This document shows, piece after piece, positions 45,037 to 53,675 of a stretch of 64,000 nucleotides of DNA. The DNA comes from Paenibacillus sp. FSL H3-0469 (GTDB lineage Bacteria > Bacillota > Bacilli > Paenibacillales > Paenibacillaceae), in NCBI RefSeq assembly GCF_038051945.1, contig NZ_CP150302.1, positions 5,084,001 through 5,148,000 of the forward strand, read 5' to 3'. Made by a program: the position numbers and the translations under genes. The notes under the pieces are model-generated. The model was given only the letters and a program-made list of their open reading frames with translations, was not told the DNA's origin and searched no databases. Within the stretch, counting starts at the first letter, position 1. Each line of letters begins with the position of its first letter.

Positions 45037-46368
45037 CTACCACCACAGCGGAACCTTCTGATTCTTCCAGGCAATGATCCGCTTCACCTCACGAACGGTT
45101 CCTGTTGTAATCGCATAGTTGCTTCGCTGCGCTGCATGAAGGTCCAGGAAGTGCAGCATCCCTCCATAAGTCCCTACAGCCAGCAGAGTCTCATCCCGAT
45201 TGACAGCTAAGCCTGAAATAGTGCTTCCGGCATAATAACGCCACAGCTCCCGCCCCTCTGCATCAATGAGCCTCAAGTAGCCATAGGCATCGCCAATCAC
45301 AACACCATTCTTCAGCGCTGCCGCCGCATACACCCGGGCTTCCTCGTTAACAAGCGGATATTCCTGATCTGCCGGGAGTTCTCCTCCTTCCACATCTTCA
45401 AGGGGAACGGCAAGGGTAACGCCATTATAGAAGTGGCAGGAATTGTACCATACGCTATGCTGGTCCTTTGTAAATATTGTATAGTGCGGGTAACTGGATT
45501 CCGGATTGAATAGGTGAACCTGCCCTGAAGTTGTGTCATATAAAAGATGATCACTGCCCTGGCTGCCATAGGCAATCCATCTTCCATCCGGAGAGACGGC
45601 ACCATGCGGCATGTCAATTTCAATATGCTCCAGCTCATCTGCTTTATATTCTTCGAGATCCGGATGCAGCAGCTTCACCTCCCAGGGCTTCTCCTGCGAT
45701 TGCTGGACCAGGAAAATCCCCTGGCTCGTAACAAGCAATAACGCCCCGCCCCCGTTAAAAGGAATGACCTGCTCCAAGGGTAACGCCTGGTCCAGGCTCT
45801 CTATGTCCAAGACGGGAAAGTCCGGGTCCAGTGCTTGAATCGTTCCATTCAGCTCACGCCATGAGAGGGTGGCTACAACTGTACCCTGAAGTGTGCTGTT
45901 CATAGAATGCATAATGGTAATCCCCTGAGTTCCGGCGAGCGCATAGAACTGATTATCAGGAGATGCCCCAACCAGGCTATACTCGCCGAATACGGAAATA
46001 ACATCCTTATGTACAGCCACAACTGCTTTCTTCTCCCAAGGGGTGCCGGTGCTGAATACCACAGCATCATCACTGATGAAATGGATACTGCGGATCGCCT
46101 GCATCTCCTTCTGAAAGTGGCCGGAGAGCGGCCACGTTGCCGCCGGCAATTGCGCCCGCAGCTCAGCAATCTCACCGCGCTCATTAGCTCCCCGAATCAT
46201 CTTATAGATTTTGGCAGCGAGGGCACCGCGTGTATCCTCTGCGGGTTCATTTCCCGCTTTGTCCCAGCCTTCAGTCAGTCCTTTATGTACGAATTGGTTA
46301 ACGTCGCGCGCATAACGCTGCCCTTCTTCACGCCATTTAGCAGCCTGCTCATCTTGTAGCCAGTTCAA
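45037..46368 (-). CDS. Beta-propeller (WD40-like) protein
   Basis: 443 residues. A helical N-terminal 75 residues (WREEGQRYARDVNQFVHKGL) precede repeating four-strand units with GAVSPDGRWIAYGSQGSD, GVVIGDAYGYLRLIDAEGRELW and GLAVNRDETLLAVGTYGGMLHFLDL, typical of WD40/PQQ-like propellers. There is no signal peptide, so it is cytoplasmic. The start is TTG, 11 bases after AGGAGG. It probably acts as a scaffold; the partner is unknown. Monocistronic. Confidence 0.8.
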   Translation of the reverse strand: MNWLQDEQAAKWREEGQRYARDVNQFVHKGLTEGWDKAGNEPAEDTRGALAAKIYKMIRGANERGEIAELRAQLPAATWPLSGHFQKEMQAIRSIHFISDDAVVFSTGTPWEKKAVVAVHKDVISVFGEYSLVGASPDNQFYALAGTQGITIMHSMNSTLQGTVVATLSWRELNGTIQALDPDFPVLDIESLDQALPLEQVIPFNGGGALLLVTSQGIFLVQQSQEKPWEVKLLHPDLEEYKADELEHIEIDMPHGAVSPDGRWIAYGSQGSDHLLYDTTSGQVHLFNPESSYPHYTIFTKDQHSVWYNSCHFYNGVTLAVPLEDVEGGELPADQEYPLVNEEARVYAAAALKNGVVIGDAYGYLRLIDAEGRELWRYYAGSTISGLAVNRDETLLAVGTYGGMLHFLDLHAAQRSNYAITTGTVREVKRIIAWKNQKVPLWW

Positions 46369-46428
46369 TTGATCAGTCCTCCTGTTCCAGATATATATAA
46401 ATATACATATTTTACATCAATGAATCGC

Positions 46429-46469
46429 AAAAAAAAGGTGCTGCTCCTCTTGAGAGGAGAGCACCTTTG
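46429..46469 (-). terminator. Terminator of the ytxJ-glutaredoxin operon
   Basis: AAAGGTGCT-g-CTCCTC and GAGGAG-a-GCACCTTT pair. The minus strand ends in TTTTTTTTGCG. Confidence 0.88.
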
Positions 46470-46475
46470 TGTATA

Positions 46476-46718
46476 TTACAGAACAGCAGCATCCATAAGC
46501 TCCTGGAGCTCAGGAAGATTGAAGCCCTTGACTGCGCGGTCCCCGGATACAGTGACTGGAATGCCCATGAAGCCCAGCTTCTCCACTTCCTCCTGATAGA
46601 CCGAGCTTGTCATCACATCCCGCACCTCGAAGGGAATGCCTTTGCTCTCCAGCAGCTGCTTGACCTGATTGCATTCGCTGCAGCCGTAGGTCGAATAGAC
46701 AATTACGTTCGCGCTCAT
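46476..46718 (-). CDS. Glutaredoxin-family protein
   Basis: 80 residues with the thioredoxin-fold pattern VIVYSTYGCSECNQVKQLL (CxxC active site CSEC), the cis-Pro in GFMGIPVTV and a C-terminal GFNLPELQEL. In a bacillithiol organism it may act as a bacilliredoxin-like or NrdH-like reductase. It overlaps ytxJ by 4 bp (ATGA), so the two are co-translated. Confidence 0.88.
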   Translation of the reverse strand: MSANVIVYSTYGCSECNQVKQLLESKGIPFEVRDVMTSSVYQEEVEKLGFMGIPVTVSGDRAVKGFNLPELQELMDAAVL

Positions 46719-47041
46719 TGTTCCACTGCTTCCTTTATCGCTTTTTGGGTAATCTTCCAGTGTGAGGTGTTCCAGCGGACTTCGCTGTCCTCCAGCAGGA
46801 AGATTTGCGGGGATTCATGCTTGATCCCGAAATCCTCAGCAATTTGATTGGAGACAGGACGGTCTTCGATCACATGGACAACGGCTGCAGGAGTATCTGA
46901 ATGCTGGGCATAGGCCTGGAATTCCTCGTTGGCCTTGGCGCTGATCGGGCAGGTGGTGCTGTGCTTGAAGAGCAGTTTTTTGCCAGGCTGCCCGATATAT
47001 TGCTCTAGTTCTTCCTTGGTGTGAATTTGTTGAATAGACAT
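46715..47041 (-). CDS. ytxJ: YtxJ-type bacillithiol-system redox protein (BrxC-like)
   Basis: 108 residues, thioredoxin fold. LLFKHSTTCPISAKANEEF holds the single active Cys followed by Pro-Ile-Ser (TCPIS), and ESPQIFLLEDSEV the cis-Pro. YtxJ/BrxC proteins reduce bacillithiol mixed disulfides. Upstream are a promoter and two GTTGT-type palindromes, so expression is probably repressor-controlled. The glutaredoxin partner follows. Confidence 0.92.
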   Translation of the reverse strand: MSIQQIHTKEELEQYIGQPGKKLLFKHSTTCPISAKANEEFQAYAQHSDTPAAVVHVIEDRPVSNQIAEDFGIKHESPQIFLLEDSEVRWNTSHWKITQKAIKEAVEQ

Positions 47042-47079
47042 CGGAGGATCACCTTCCTGGGTAAGAGTTAATGAAACCT

Positions 47080-47145
47080 GTTGTCAACAATTGTGTTGTT
47101 AACAACTATTAGTCATGATTGTAGCATAGTTCAAAATTAAAGCAA
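47080..47145 (-). promoter_or_regulatory. ytxJ promoter with two GTTGTTAACAAC-type palindromes
   Basis: On the minus strand TTGCTT (47145-47140), 16 bp, TACAAT (47123-47118). Downstream of the -10 box are GTTGTTAACAAC (47095-47106, perfect) and GTTGTCAACAAT (47080-47091), 15 bp apart centre to centre. The arrangement fits a repressor that blocks transcription initiation. The regulator is not in the window. Confidence 0.6.
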
Positions 47146-47270
47146 AAGTAAAGTTCTGCTTAGCCCGGCCCCTCCCTTGCAGGATGTTGTTAACGGCCCG
47201 AGGCCATGCTAATGTGAGAGGGATGAACCTAGGCTCGGTGCATAATCATGCAGATATGAGGGGGGAGCTC

Positions 47271-47993
47271 ATGAAAAGGGTTGCTTGTGTTACCGGTGCT
47301 GACCGTGGACTGGGATTTTGCCTCGTTCGATCTCTTTTGGAGAGTAAGTACATGGTGTTTGCCGGACAGTATTTGCCGGACCCTGCGGCATTGGAAGCTT
47401 TGAAAGCGCAATACCCGGATAGCCTGAGGCTGGTCCCTCTTGATATCGGCAATGCAGGGAGCGTAAAGGAGGCTGCACGGAGTATTGCCGGGAGTACAGG
47501 GCACCTTGATATAATTATCAATAACGCGGGGATTATCCACCGGTCGGATGATGCAACGGTGCTCGTGGATATGGATGATGAAGCAATGGCGGAGATTTAT
47601 AACGTGAACACGCTGGGTGCGCTAAGGGTGAGCAATGCATTGATGGGCTTACTGCTGCAAGGCCGCCAGCGTCTGGTGGTTAATATCTCATCGGAGGCCG
47701 GAAGCATCGGACGGAACAAGCGGATCAATATGTATGGCTATTGTATGTCCAAGGCAGCGCTTAATATGCAGTCTTCGCTGCTGCACAATCATCTGCGTGC
47801 GATGGGCGGACAAGTGATGGTCTTCCATCCCGGCTGGCTGCAGACCTATATGAACGGGGAGAAGGATGCGAAGGCGCCTGTAACTCCTGAAGAATCGGCA
47901 GGCAAGATTATGACGATCGTTCATAACCATAAGATGTATCTGGCCGAAGAACCGGCTTATATTGATCTGGACGGCAATCTCTGGCCCTGGTGA
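47271..47993 (+). CDS. Short-chain dehydrogenase/reductase
   Basis: 240 residues. TGADRGLGFCLV cofactor loop, NNAGII, Ser in VVNISSEAGS and YGYCMSKAAL (YxxxK) catalytic residues. FHPGWLQTYM after the active site is typical of classical SDRs. Substrate unknown. The ATG at 47271 follows GGGGGGAG; the 29-codon extension upstream is rejected. It is followed by a ThuA-like gene 48 bp on, perhaps one transcript. Confidence 0.9.
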   Translation: MKRVACVTGADRGLGFCLVRSLLESKYMVFAGQYLPDPAALEALKAQYPDSLRLVPLDIGNAGSVKEAARSIAGSTGHLDIIINNAGIIHRSDDATVLVDMDDEAMAEIYNVNTLGALRVSNALMGLLLQGRQRLVVNISSEAGSIGRNKRINMYGYCMSKAALNMQSSLLHNHLRAMGGQVMVFHPGWLQTYMNGEKDAKAPVTPEESAGKIMTIVHNHKMYLAEEPAYIDLDGNLWPW

Positions 47994-48041
47994 TACGAAC
48001 ATTCAGACAGGCTATCTTGGCAAAAGAGAGGTGTGTACATC

Positions 48042-48677
48042 ATGTCTTCATACAAAGCACTGGCGTTCGGCAGCTATACTGAAGTGAAGTACCATCCCTT
48101 CGAGGGAGTAGACCGTGAACTGGAGCAGCTCCTTGAGCCCGAGTTCCAGGTGGTCTCCACCGAGGATTACGGACGGATGAACCGGGCAGAGCTGGCAGAA
48201 TGCAGACTGGTGATCTCCTATACGGAGTTCTCCGAGGAGCAATTACCCGCTGCGCAGAGCGGGGCCCTGCTCGCTTATGTGGCTGGCGGCGGCGGGCTGC
48301 TTGTCGTGCACAACGGCATATCCCTGCAGCGTAATCAGGAGCTTGGGGCGATGCTGGGTGCCCGGTTCACCCATCATCCGGCGTTCACAGCGCTGCAGAT
48401 GAAGGTGACTGCGCCGGAGCACCCGATTATGGAGGGGATCTCTGATTTTGTGATAGAGGACGAGCCTTATTATTTCGAGCGGCATCCCCATTTCGGGACA
48501 ACGGTGTTGGCCGAATATCCGCATGACGGAGCGATGAGACCGGCTGCATGGTGCCATGCCTTCGGTGAAGGCCGGGTGGTCTATCTGATGCCTGGGCATC
48601 ATCTGCCTTCCTTCTCCTCAGAGCCGCTGCGCCGGATGATCCGCAGAGGCGGATTGTGGGCTGCCGGAATGCTGTAA
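48042..48677 (+). CDS. ThuA-like protein (trehalose utilisation family fold)
   Basis: 211 residues with the class I glutamine amidotransferase-like fold of ThuA proteins: LVISYTEFSEEQ, LLAYVAGGGGLLVVHNG, FTHHPAF, HPIMEGISDFVIEDEPYYFE and the end motif GRVVYLMPGHH. ThuA proteins are linked to oligosaccharide or keto-sugar metabolism. It lies directly after an SDR, which suits carbohydrate oxidation, but the substrate is unknown. ATG at 48042 is chosen for spacing to GAGAGG. Confidence 0.85.
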   Translation: MSSYKALAFGSYTEVKYHPFEGVDRELEQLLEPEFQVVSTEDYGRMNRAELAECRLVISYTEFSEEQLPAAQSGALLAYVAGGGGLLVVHNGISLQRNQELGAMLGARFTHHPAFTALQMKVTAPEHPIMEGISDFVIEDEPYYFERHPHFGTTVLAEYPHDGAMRPAAWCHAFGEGRVVYLMPGHHLPSFSSEPLRRMIRRGGLWAAGML

Positions 48678-48693
48678 TACGTGACGCTTATGA

Positions 48694-48741
48694 TAAAAGG
48701 CAGGATACCGCTTGGATAACATGCGGTGTCCTGCCTTTGTG
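48694..48741. terminator. Bidirectional terminator
   Basis: AAAGGCAGGA-t-ACCGC and GCGGT-g-TCCTGCCTTT pair between the convergent ThuA-like and CHAD genes. Confidence 0.82.
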
Positions 48742-48783
48742 TAAGAAATGGGATGATCAGCTATGATGCCCTATTTCGGGGGC

Positions 48784-49671
48784 TTAAGCATCAGCAACAG
48801 GGACGACCCCGTTCTGATGAAGAGCCTCCAGTATCTCTGCCCGCAGCGTATCGGTGAAGGCGGCCCAGACTTTTTTGCCGACATCCAGCTCTTCGCGTCC
48901 AATCGATTGCAGCGTCTCCAGCCACACCCGCTTGTCATTAATGAGTCCGAGCTGGTCCTGGATGTCCTTATAGAAGGCTTCATGGGCATGGAATTTCTGA
49001 TCCAGCGCAAAAGCAGCCGCATTCGCCGTATACCGCAGTTCCTTGGCGGCGATCCGCAGCTCATGCAGAGCTTCGAAGGCTTCCTGCGATTCGGCTGCCG
49101 GACCCTTGAAGAGGGTCTTGCAGGCTTTTTTCTTTTGTTCAAAGGCGACTTCAAGCTCGCGCATGGCGACATTGGCGTCTTTTTTGGCAGCGAGAGGCTC
49201 TAGCCCTGTCTTAATAAAAGGTGTCCACAGCGCTTCGAGCGCTTGGCCGGACAGCTTGGGCAGTGCCTTCTTCAGCTTCTTGCGGGCGGCCTTCCGTGTA
49301 TCCTTCTGGTGTTCTATTACCGCCTTCAGCAGCTTGGCAGTCTTCTTATCGCCCGCCGCCTCCGCCGCCTTGCGCCGGTCCTCAAATGACCCGATCAGCA
49401 CATCTGCATCACGGACTCTGCCGAGCTTCTTCTGGGCCTGCTTGAAGCTGGCGTACAATTCTGCCGTTGCAGTATGGCCCGGATCAAGAATGGACAACAG
49501 GGTCAGCAGCTTGCGGCTATTGATTCTGGCCTGATGAATATCCTCATCGTTGAACCCTTTGCGTGCATCCTTGCTGTAGTCCTGAAAATTAATATACAGC
49601 TTGTGCATGGCCTGTTCCCATTGCCTGGATTTACTTAGTTGCCTGTCCTTTGCCTGTGGTTCGGTTGTCAT
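48784..49671 (-). CDS. CHAD-domain protein
   Basis: 295 residues. The helical CHAD pattern is visible: IHQARINSRKLLTLLSIL, LGRVRDADVLI, LHELRIAAKELRYTANAAAF and IQDQLGLINDKRVW, with conserved His, Arg and Lys residues that bind polyphosphate. Lys/Ala-rich middle. No CYTH domain is attached. It may localise to polyphosphate granules. The start follows TAGGAGTGATGC. Monocistronic, divergent from lipL. Confidence 0.92.
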   Translation of the reverse strand: MTTEPQAKDRQLSKSRQWEQAMHKLYINFQDYSKDARKGFNDEDIHQARINSRKLLTLLSILDPGHTATAELYASFKQAQKKLGRVRDADVLIGSFEDRRKAAEAAGDKKTAKLLKAVIEHQKDTRKAARKKLKKALPKLSGQALEALWTPFIKTGLEPLAAKKDANVAMRELEVAFEQKKKACKTLFKGPAAESQEAFEALHELRIAAKELRYTANAAAFALDQKFHAHEAFYKDIQDQLGLINDKRVWLETLQSIGREELDVGKKVWAAFTDTLRAEILEALHQNGVVPVADA

Positions 49672-49895
49672 GCAGCATCACTCCTAGAGGTTGTGTATAG
49701 CATGAGCTTATGCGCGAATCTTATGGCTGGTATATTCTTCTTTACTACATTAAGGATAACGGGTTCGCTCCGTCATTTCAAATCTGTAAGGGTATACAAG
49801 GCCGGTTGTACGGTGCGGGGAGAGATCGGTTACAATGTGAATAGTTAACGGAGTTAAGATTAGCGCAGGTCTTATAGATAGAAAGGGGAATCAGC

Positions 49896-50801
49896 ATGCG
49901 GAGTGAACCTTATGATGTACTGGAGAATGGGGCGGCGGGAAGGCTGCCGGAGCAGATGGTCCTCTTCACGCATACCGGCGGTGAGGCAGGGGAAGAGAGA
50001 GAAGAGGCATCTGCGGAGGATATGCTGATTCCGTTCGCTTTTGAAGAGGTGCTGTGCCGTGATGTCGGGGCCGGGAGGGTCCCGCCGGTGCTGCATCTCT
50101 GGAGCCACCCCGGAGGAGTCGCGCTGGGGCTGCGGGACAGCAAGCTGCCCCGCGCAGCAGAGGCGATGCAGGCGCTGGAGCAGCAGGGCATCCGTACGGC
50201 AGTCCGCCATTCGGGCGGCGCTGCGGTACCGCTGGATGCGGGAGTAATCAACGTGTCCCTCCTGCTGCCGAAGCCTGCGGGCAAGCTGGACTTCCACGAT
50301 GATTTCCGGCTGCTGGCTTCGGTCATTACCGAAGCGGTAGCTGCGGGCTATCCGCAGGCAGCCGCGCAGATCCGGGCGGAGGAAGTCACTGGGTCGTATT
50401 GCCCCGGTGACTTCGATCTGGCGATCGGCGGCCGCAAGTTCTGCGGCATCGCCCAGCGCAGACAGAGCAGCGCGTACTTCGTCCACGCGTTCGTGATTGT
50501 GTCCGGCCCGGGGCTCGCACGCGGTGAGCGTATCCGCCGCTTCTATCAGGAGGCAGCGGACGGCGATGCCTCCCTGGACTATCCGCGCGTGCGGCCGGAG
50601 ACCATCGCCGCGCTCGCGGAGCTTGGCGGCCCGTCTTCGGCGGCCGAATTCACCGCGGGCATCCGGCAGGCAGTTGCCGGCCGGGGAACCCGCCTGCTGC
50701 CGTCGGATCTGCTGCAGCAGGAGACGGGCTACAGCCTGCGGTACAGCGACCCGCAGGTGCTTGAAGCAGCGCGTATGCTGCGCGAGAGGTATGCCCGCTG
50801 A
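49896..50801 (+). CDS. lipL: Octanoyl-[GcvH]:protein N-octanoyltransferase-type lipoyl amidotransferase
   Basis: 301 residues of the LplA/LipB fold. Key regions are LWSHPGGVALGLRDSKLP, VRHSGGAAVPLDAGVINVSL and the LipL-type segment SYCPGDFDLAIGGRKFCGIAQRR with the acyl-accepting Cys before PGDFDL. LipL moves octanoyl or lipoyl groups from GcvH to E2 subunits. The start follows AAAGGGG. The 3' half is very GC-rich. A 52-bp repeat array begins 28 bp after the stop. Confidence 0.88.
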   Translation: MRSEPYDVLENGAAGRLPEQMVLFTHTGGEAGEEREEASAEDMLIPFAFEEVLCRDVGAGRVPPVLHLWSHPGGVALGLRDSKLPRAAEAMQALEQQGIRTAVRHSGGAAVPLDAGVINVSLLLPKPAGKLDFHDDFRLLASVITEAVAAGYPQAAAQIRAEEVTGSYCPGDFDLAIGGRKFCGIAQRRQSSAYFVHAFVIVSGPGLARGERIRRFYQEAADGDASLDYPRVRPETIAALAELGGPSSAAEFTAGIRQAVAGRGTRLLPSDLLQQETGYSLRYSDPQVLEAARMLRERYAR

Positions 50802-50828
50802 GGCGGGCGGCTTCTGGCGGCAGCTGTG

Positions 50829-51075
50829 GCCGGATGTATGCGAAAAATCGAACACAATGTGCGGTTAGAGGGCGCACGGGCCGAATGTATGCGAAAAACA
50901 GCATACAATGTACAGGCTGGAATGTGCGCGGCCTGAATGTATGCGGAAAACAGCATACATTCGGTAGGCTGGGGTGTGCGCGGTGCGAATGTATGTGGAA
51001 AACAGCATACAATGGGCAGGTGAGGGTGTGCGAGGCCCGAATGTATGCGAAAAACAGCATACAATGGCCAGGCCG
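50829..51075. repeat. Second 52-bp repeat array, five units
   Basis: The word GAATGTATGCG-AAAAACAGCATACAAT recurs every 52 bp from about 50831, with GTGCGCGG in each spacer. It matches the 23.2-kb array in period and core but is more diverged between units. It ends at a hairpin (51088-51133). Confidence 0.87.
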
Positions 51076-51085
51076 GAGACAGTCC

Positions 51086-51135
51086 AAGAGGATGACCGCG
51101 TGGGCAATAGATGGAGCCCCGCGATCATCCTCTAC
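51086..51135 (-). terminator. Hairpin after the nitrilase gene
   Basis: AGAGGATGA-c-CGCG and CGCG-a-TCATCCTCT pair across about 20 bases. It lies just beyond the leftward nitrilase stop. No long T-run is seen. Confidence 0.5.
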
Positions 51136-51151
51136 GTTTGTACCGTCCAAA

Positions 51152-51934
51152 CTACATATACAACTCCGGACGCCGGTCCGCGAAGACCGGAATCTGCCCC
51201 CGTACCTCCCGGACCCGGGCAAGGTCAAGCTCGCCGCTGAGGATCTCTTCGCCGGCGGCGGCCTCGCTGACAATCTCGCCCCACGGGTCGATGATCAGGG
51301 AATGTCCGGCGAAGGTATTCGCCGGATCAGCGCCCGCCCGGTTACAGGCCACCACGTAGCACTGGTTCTCAATCGCCCGGCTGATCAGCAGCGCGCGCCA
51401 ATGAGCTAAGCGGGGCAGCGGCCATTCGGCGCTGATGAACAGGATCTCGGCCCCTCCCGCCATATGGACCCGGACCCATTCCGGGAACCGGATGTCGTAG
51501 CAGATCAGCCCGGCGCAGGAGATACCGTCCAGCGTGAACAGTCCTTTTGTACCGCCGGGCTGGAGGTAGAGATGCTCCTCCATCAGCTTGAACAGATGAA
51601 GCTTGCTATACTCCCCGGTGCACGCCCCGCTGCGGTCAAAGACATACATACTGTTCGTAATGCCGCCGTTCTCCTGCCTGACGGCAATAGAGCCGGCGAC
51701 GATATTCACGCCGTATTCCCGGGCCAGACCTGACATCAAGGCACCTGTGGTCTGTCCGCCGGGGTCCGCGATCTCACCCAGCCGGGTCAGATCATATCCC
51801 GTTGTCCATAGCTCGGGAAGAATAATGCAGTCCGGCCGGCCAGCGGCAGCCTCACGAATTTTGCGCCCGGCGGCAGCATAATTCACCTCCGGTTTGCCAA
51901 ATGCTATATCGAGCTGAATCAGGGCTATTCTCAT
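51152..51934 (-). CDS. Carbon-nitrogen hydrolase (nitrilase superfamily, omega-amidase-like)
   Basis: 260 residues. The catalytic triad is visible: Glu in CIILPELWTTGY, Lys in EYSKLHLFKLMEE and Cys in GLICYDIRFPEW. A second Glu in FKLMEEH fits the nitrilase active site. It should hydrolyse a small amide such as an omega-amide or deaminated glutathione. The start is at 51934 after GGAGG. It is divergent from the marR-type gene. Confidence 0.92.
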   Translation of the reverse strand: MRIALIQLDIAFGKPEVNYAAAGRKIREAAAGRPDCIILPELWTTGYDLTRLGEIADPGGQTTGALMSGLAREYGVNIVAGSIAVRQENGGITNSMYVFDRSGACTGEYSKLHLFKLMEEHLYLQPGGTKGLFTLDGISCAGLICYDIRFPEWVRVHMAGGAEILFISAEWPLPRLAHWRALLISRAIENQCYVVACNRAGADPANTFAGHSLIIDPWGEIVSEAAAGEEILSGELDLARVREVRGQIPVFADRRPELYM

Positions 51935-51960
51935 ACAGCAGCCTCCTCCAAAAATTATTA

Positions 51961-51990
51961 GTTGACGGGTCAACGAATTGGGTGTAAAGT
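51961..51990 (+). promoter_or_regulatory. marR promoter with palindromic operator
   Basis: TTGACG (51962-51967), 17 bp, TAAAGT (51985-51990). GTTGACG-GGTCAAC (51961-51974) is an almost perfect palindrome on the -35 box, a likely autoregulatory site of the MarR protein. Confidence 0.65.
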
Positions 51991-52041
51991 ATGTTTTGTC
52001 GAAAAGGTTTTGCACAATTTACTTGCGTTAGGGGGTTAATC

Positions 52042-52470
52042 TTGAGCAAAGTTCAGCCGGATGAACATAAGATCTTTCAACTGCTGCAGGCCCTGCACAA
52101 AGAAATCGGCCCCAAATTCGAGCGCTGTGCCGGCATGACGCCAACCCGCTTCAGGCTGCTGCAAGAGCTGTACCGGACTTCCGAGATCAGTCAGATTGCA
52201 CTGCAAAAGCTTCTGGAAATCGACGCAGCAGCAGTTACCCGCCACCTGAAGGGACTTGAAGAGAACGGGATGATTGCCCGCCGCAATAATCCATCTGATA
52301 ACCGGGTGACGCTAGTCTCCCTGACCGGTCAGGGCCGGGATCATATCCATGACTACCGGGAGAGCAAGACCGAGTTCATCAGCGATCTGCTGAACGGATT
52401 CAATGAACAGGAGCGCACGGTGCTCGCAGAGATGCTTACCCGGCTGCAGCATAATATCAATGTACTGTAG
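52042..52470 (+). CDS. MarR-family transcriptional regulator
   Basis: 142 residues. The winged helix shows TPTRFRLLQELYRTSEISQIALQKLLEI, AAAVTRHLKGLEENGMIARRNNPSDNRVTLVSLT, which is the usual MarR core with the DxR wing. The start is TTG at 52042, seven bases after TTAGGGGG. It heads an operon with a nitroreductase and a quinol-monooxygenase-like protein, so it may sense quinones or nitro/azo compounds, as YodB/MhqR-type regulators do. This is inference. Confidence 0.9.
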   Translation: MSKVQPDEHKIFQLLQALHKEIGPKFERCAGMTPTRFRLLQELYRTSEISQIALQKLLEIDAAAVTRHLKGLEENGMIARRNNPSDNRVTLVSLTGQGRDHIHDYRESKTEFISDLLNGFNEQERTVLAEMLTRLQHNINVL

Positions 52471-52509
52471 CTGTAACCTATAATCAAACCCATAAAGGAG
52501 CACTTTCAC

Positions 52510-53145
52510 ATGAACACTACCAAAAACAATGATTTCACCAGCATTATTACAGGACGCCGCTCGATCCGCAAATATGATCCAGCGGTTAAAATCAGCAAAG
52601 AGGAAATGACAGAGATTCTTACAGAGGCTACACTGGCTCCTTCATCCGTGAACATGCAGCCTTGGCGTTTTGTGATCATCGAAAGCCCGGAAGCCAAAGC
52701 GAAGCTGGCCCCTATTGCCAAGTTCAACCAGACTCAAGTCGAAACCTCTGCAGCGGTGATTGCCGTATTCGGTGATATGAATAACTTCGATTACGCTGAA
52801 CAAATCTACGGAACGGCTGTTGAACGCGGACTTATGCCTGCCGAGGTCAAAGAAAGACAGCTTGCCGCCCTCGGCGCCCACTTCGCCAAGCTGCCCGCAG
52901 ATGTGAATAGAGAGACTGTGATGATTGACGCCGGTCTGGTCTCCATGCAACTGATGCTGTCCGCCCGCGCACACGGGTATGACACTAATCCGATCGGCGG
53001 ATTCGAAAAGGATCAGATCGCTGAAATGTTTGGTATGGACAAAGAGCGCTACATTCCGGTTATGCTGATCTCGATCGGCAAAGCGCTGGAGGAAGGCTAC
53101 GCCTCCGTCCGTCTGCCTATCGACACGATTGCTCAGTGGAAATAA
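52510..53145 (+). CDS. Nitroreductase-family flavoprotein
   Basis: 211 residues. ITGRRSIRKYDP is the N-terminal FMN-binding RRSxR motif. APSSVNMQPWRFVII follows, then AGLVSMQLMLSARAHGYDTNPIGGF and a C-terminal SIGKALEEGYAS. It should reduce nitro, quinone or enone groups with NAD(P)H. The start follows AAAGGAGC. Second gene of the marR operon. Confidence 0.93.
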   Translation: MNTTKNNDFTSIITGRRSIRKYDPAVKISKEEMTEILTEATLAPSSVNMQPWRFVIIESPEAKAKLAPIAKFNQTQVETSAAVIAVFGDMNNFDYAEQIYGTAVERGLMPAEVKERQLAALGAHFAKLPADVNRETVMIDAGLVSMQLMLSARAHGYDTNPIGGFEKDQIAEMFGMDKERYIPVMLISIGKALEEGYASVRLPIDTIAQWK

Positions 53146-53169
53146 ATCTATTCTAGGAGGAATAACCCC

Positions 53170-53466
53170 ATGTTAATTATCCATGCCCTGCTTCATGTGA
53201 ATCCTGCACGGGAGGAAGAGTTCCTGGCCACAGCGAAGACGCTGATTGCCGCCACGCACGAAGAAGAGGGGAACCTGTCCTACGAGCTGTATAAGCATGC
53301 AGCAGACGGAAGCCTGTATCTTATGGTTGAGACCTGGCGTGACCAGGCAGCCATTGCCGCTCATAATACAAGCCCGCACTTCACCGCCTTTGCCGCCAAA
53401 GCGGGAGAGTTTCTGACTGCACCGCTTGATGTTAAGGTGTATAGTGCTGAGGAATTGAGCAAATAA
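53170..53466 (+). CDS. Quinol monooxygenase-like protein (ABM domain)
   Basis: 98 residues with the ABM/YgiN fold: HALLHVNPAREEEFLATAKTL, EEGNLSYELYKHAADGSLYLMVETWRDQAAIAAHN and SPHFTAF. YgiN-type enzymes act on quinols or are haem-independent oxygenases. The start follows AGGAGG. It is the third gene of the marR operon and ends at a terminator, supporting a role in quinone or electrophile handling. Confidence 0.88.
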   Translation: MLIIHALLHVNPAREEEFLATAKTLIAATHEEEGNLSYELYKHAADGSLYLMVETWRDQAAIAAHNTSPHFTAFAAKAGEFLTAPLDVKVYSAEELSK

Positions 53467-53477
53467 TGGAATTCCGG

Positions 53478-53520
53478 GATGCTCCGGCAGTCTAATGACT
53501 GCTGCGGCATCCTTTTTTTG
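53478..53520 (+). terminator. Rho-independent terminator
   Basis: GGATGC-tc-CGGCAGT and ACTG-c-TG-cg-GCATCC pair, followed by TTTTTTT. Confidence 0.85.
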
Positions 53521-53524
53521 TTTT

Positions 53525-53552
53525 GGGGTCCCCGCAAAGCACCTGAGTCATC
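53525..53552. repeat. Dispersed repeat, copy of the 43684 element
   Basis: GGGGTCCCCGCAAAG-CACCTGAG-TCATC differs from the 43684 copy at two positions. It lies in the gap before the PLD gene. Confidence 0.75.
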
Positions 53553-53675
53553 TTATTTTGAATGACACCATGCCGTTTATAAAACGTACAAGCCGGGTAT
53601 CTTACCTTACCCTGACTTGACTTGTCATTTGCTGGCGAAGGAAGGCGCGGGAAGAACGAAGGAGATGAAGACAGC

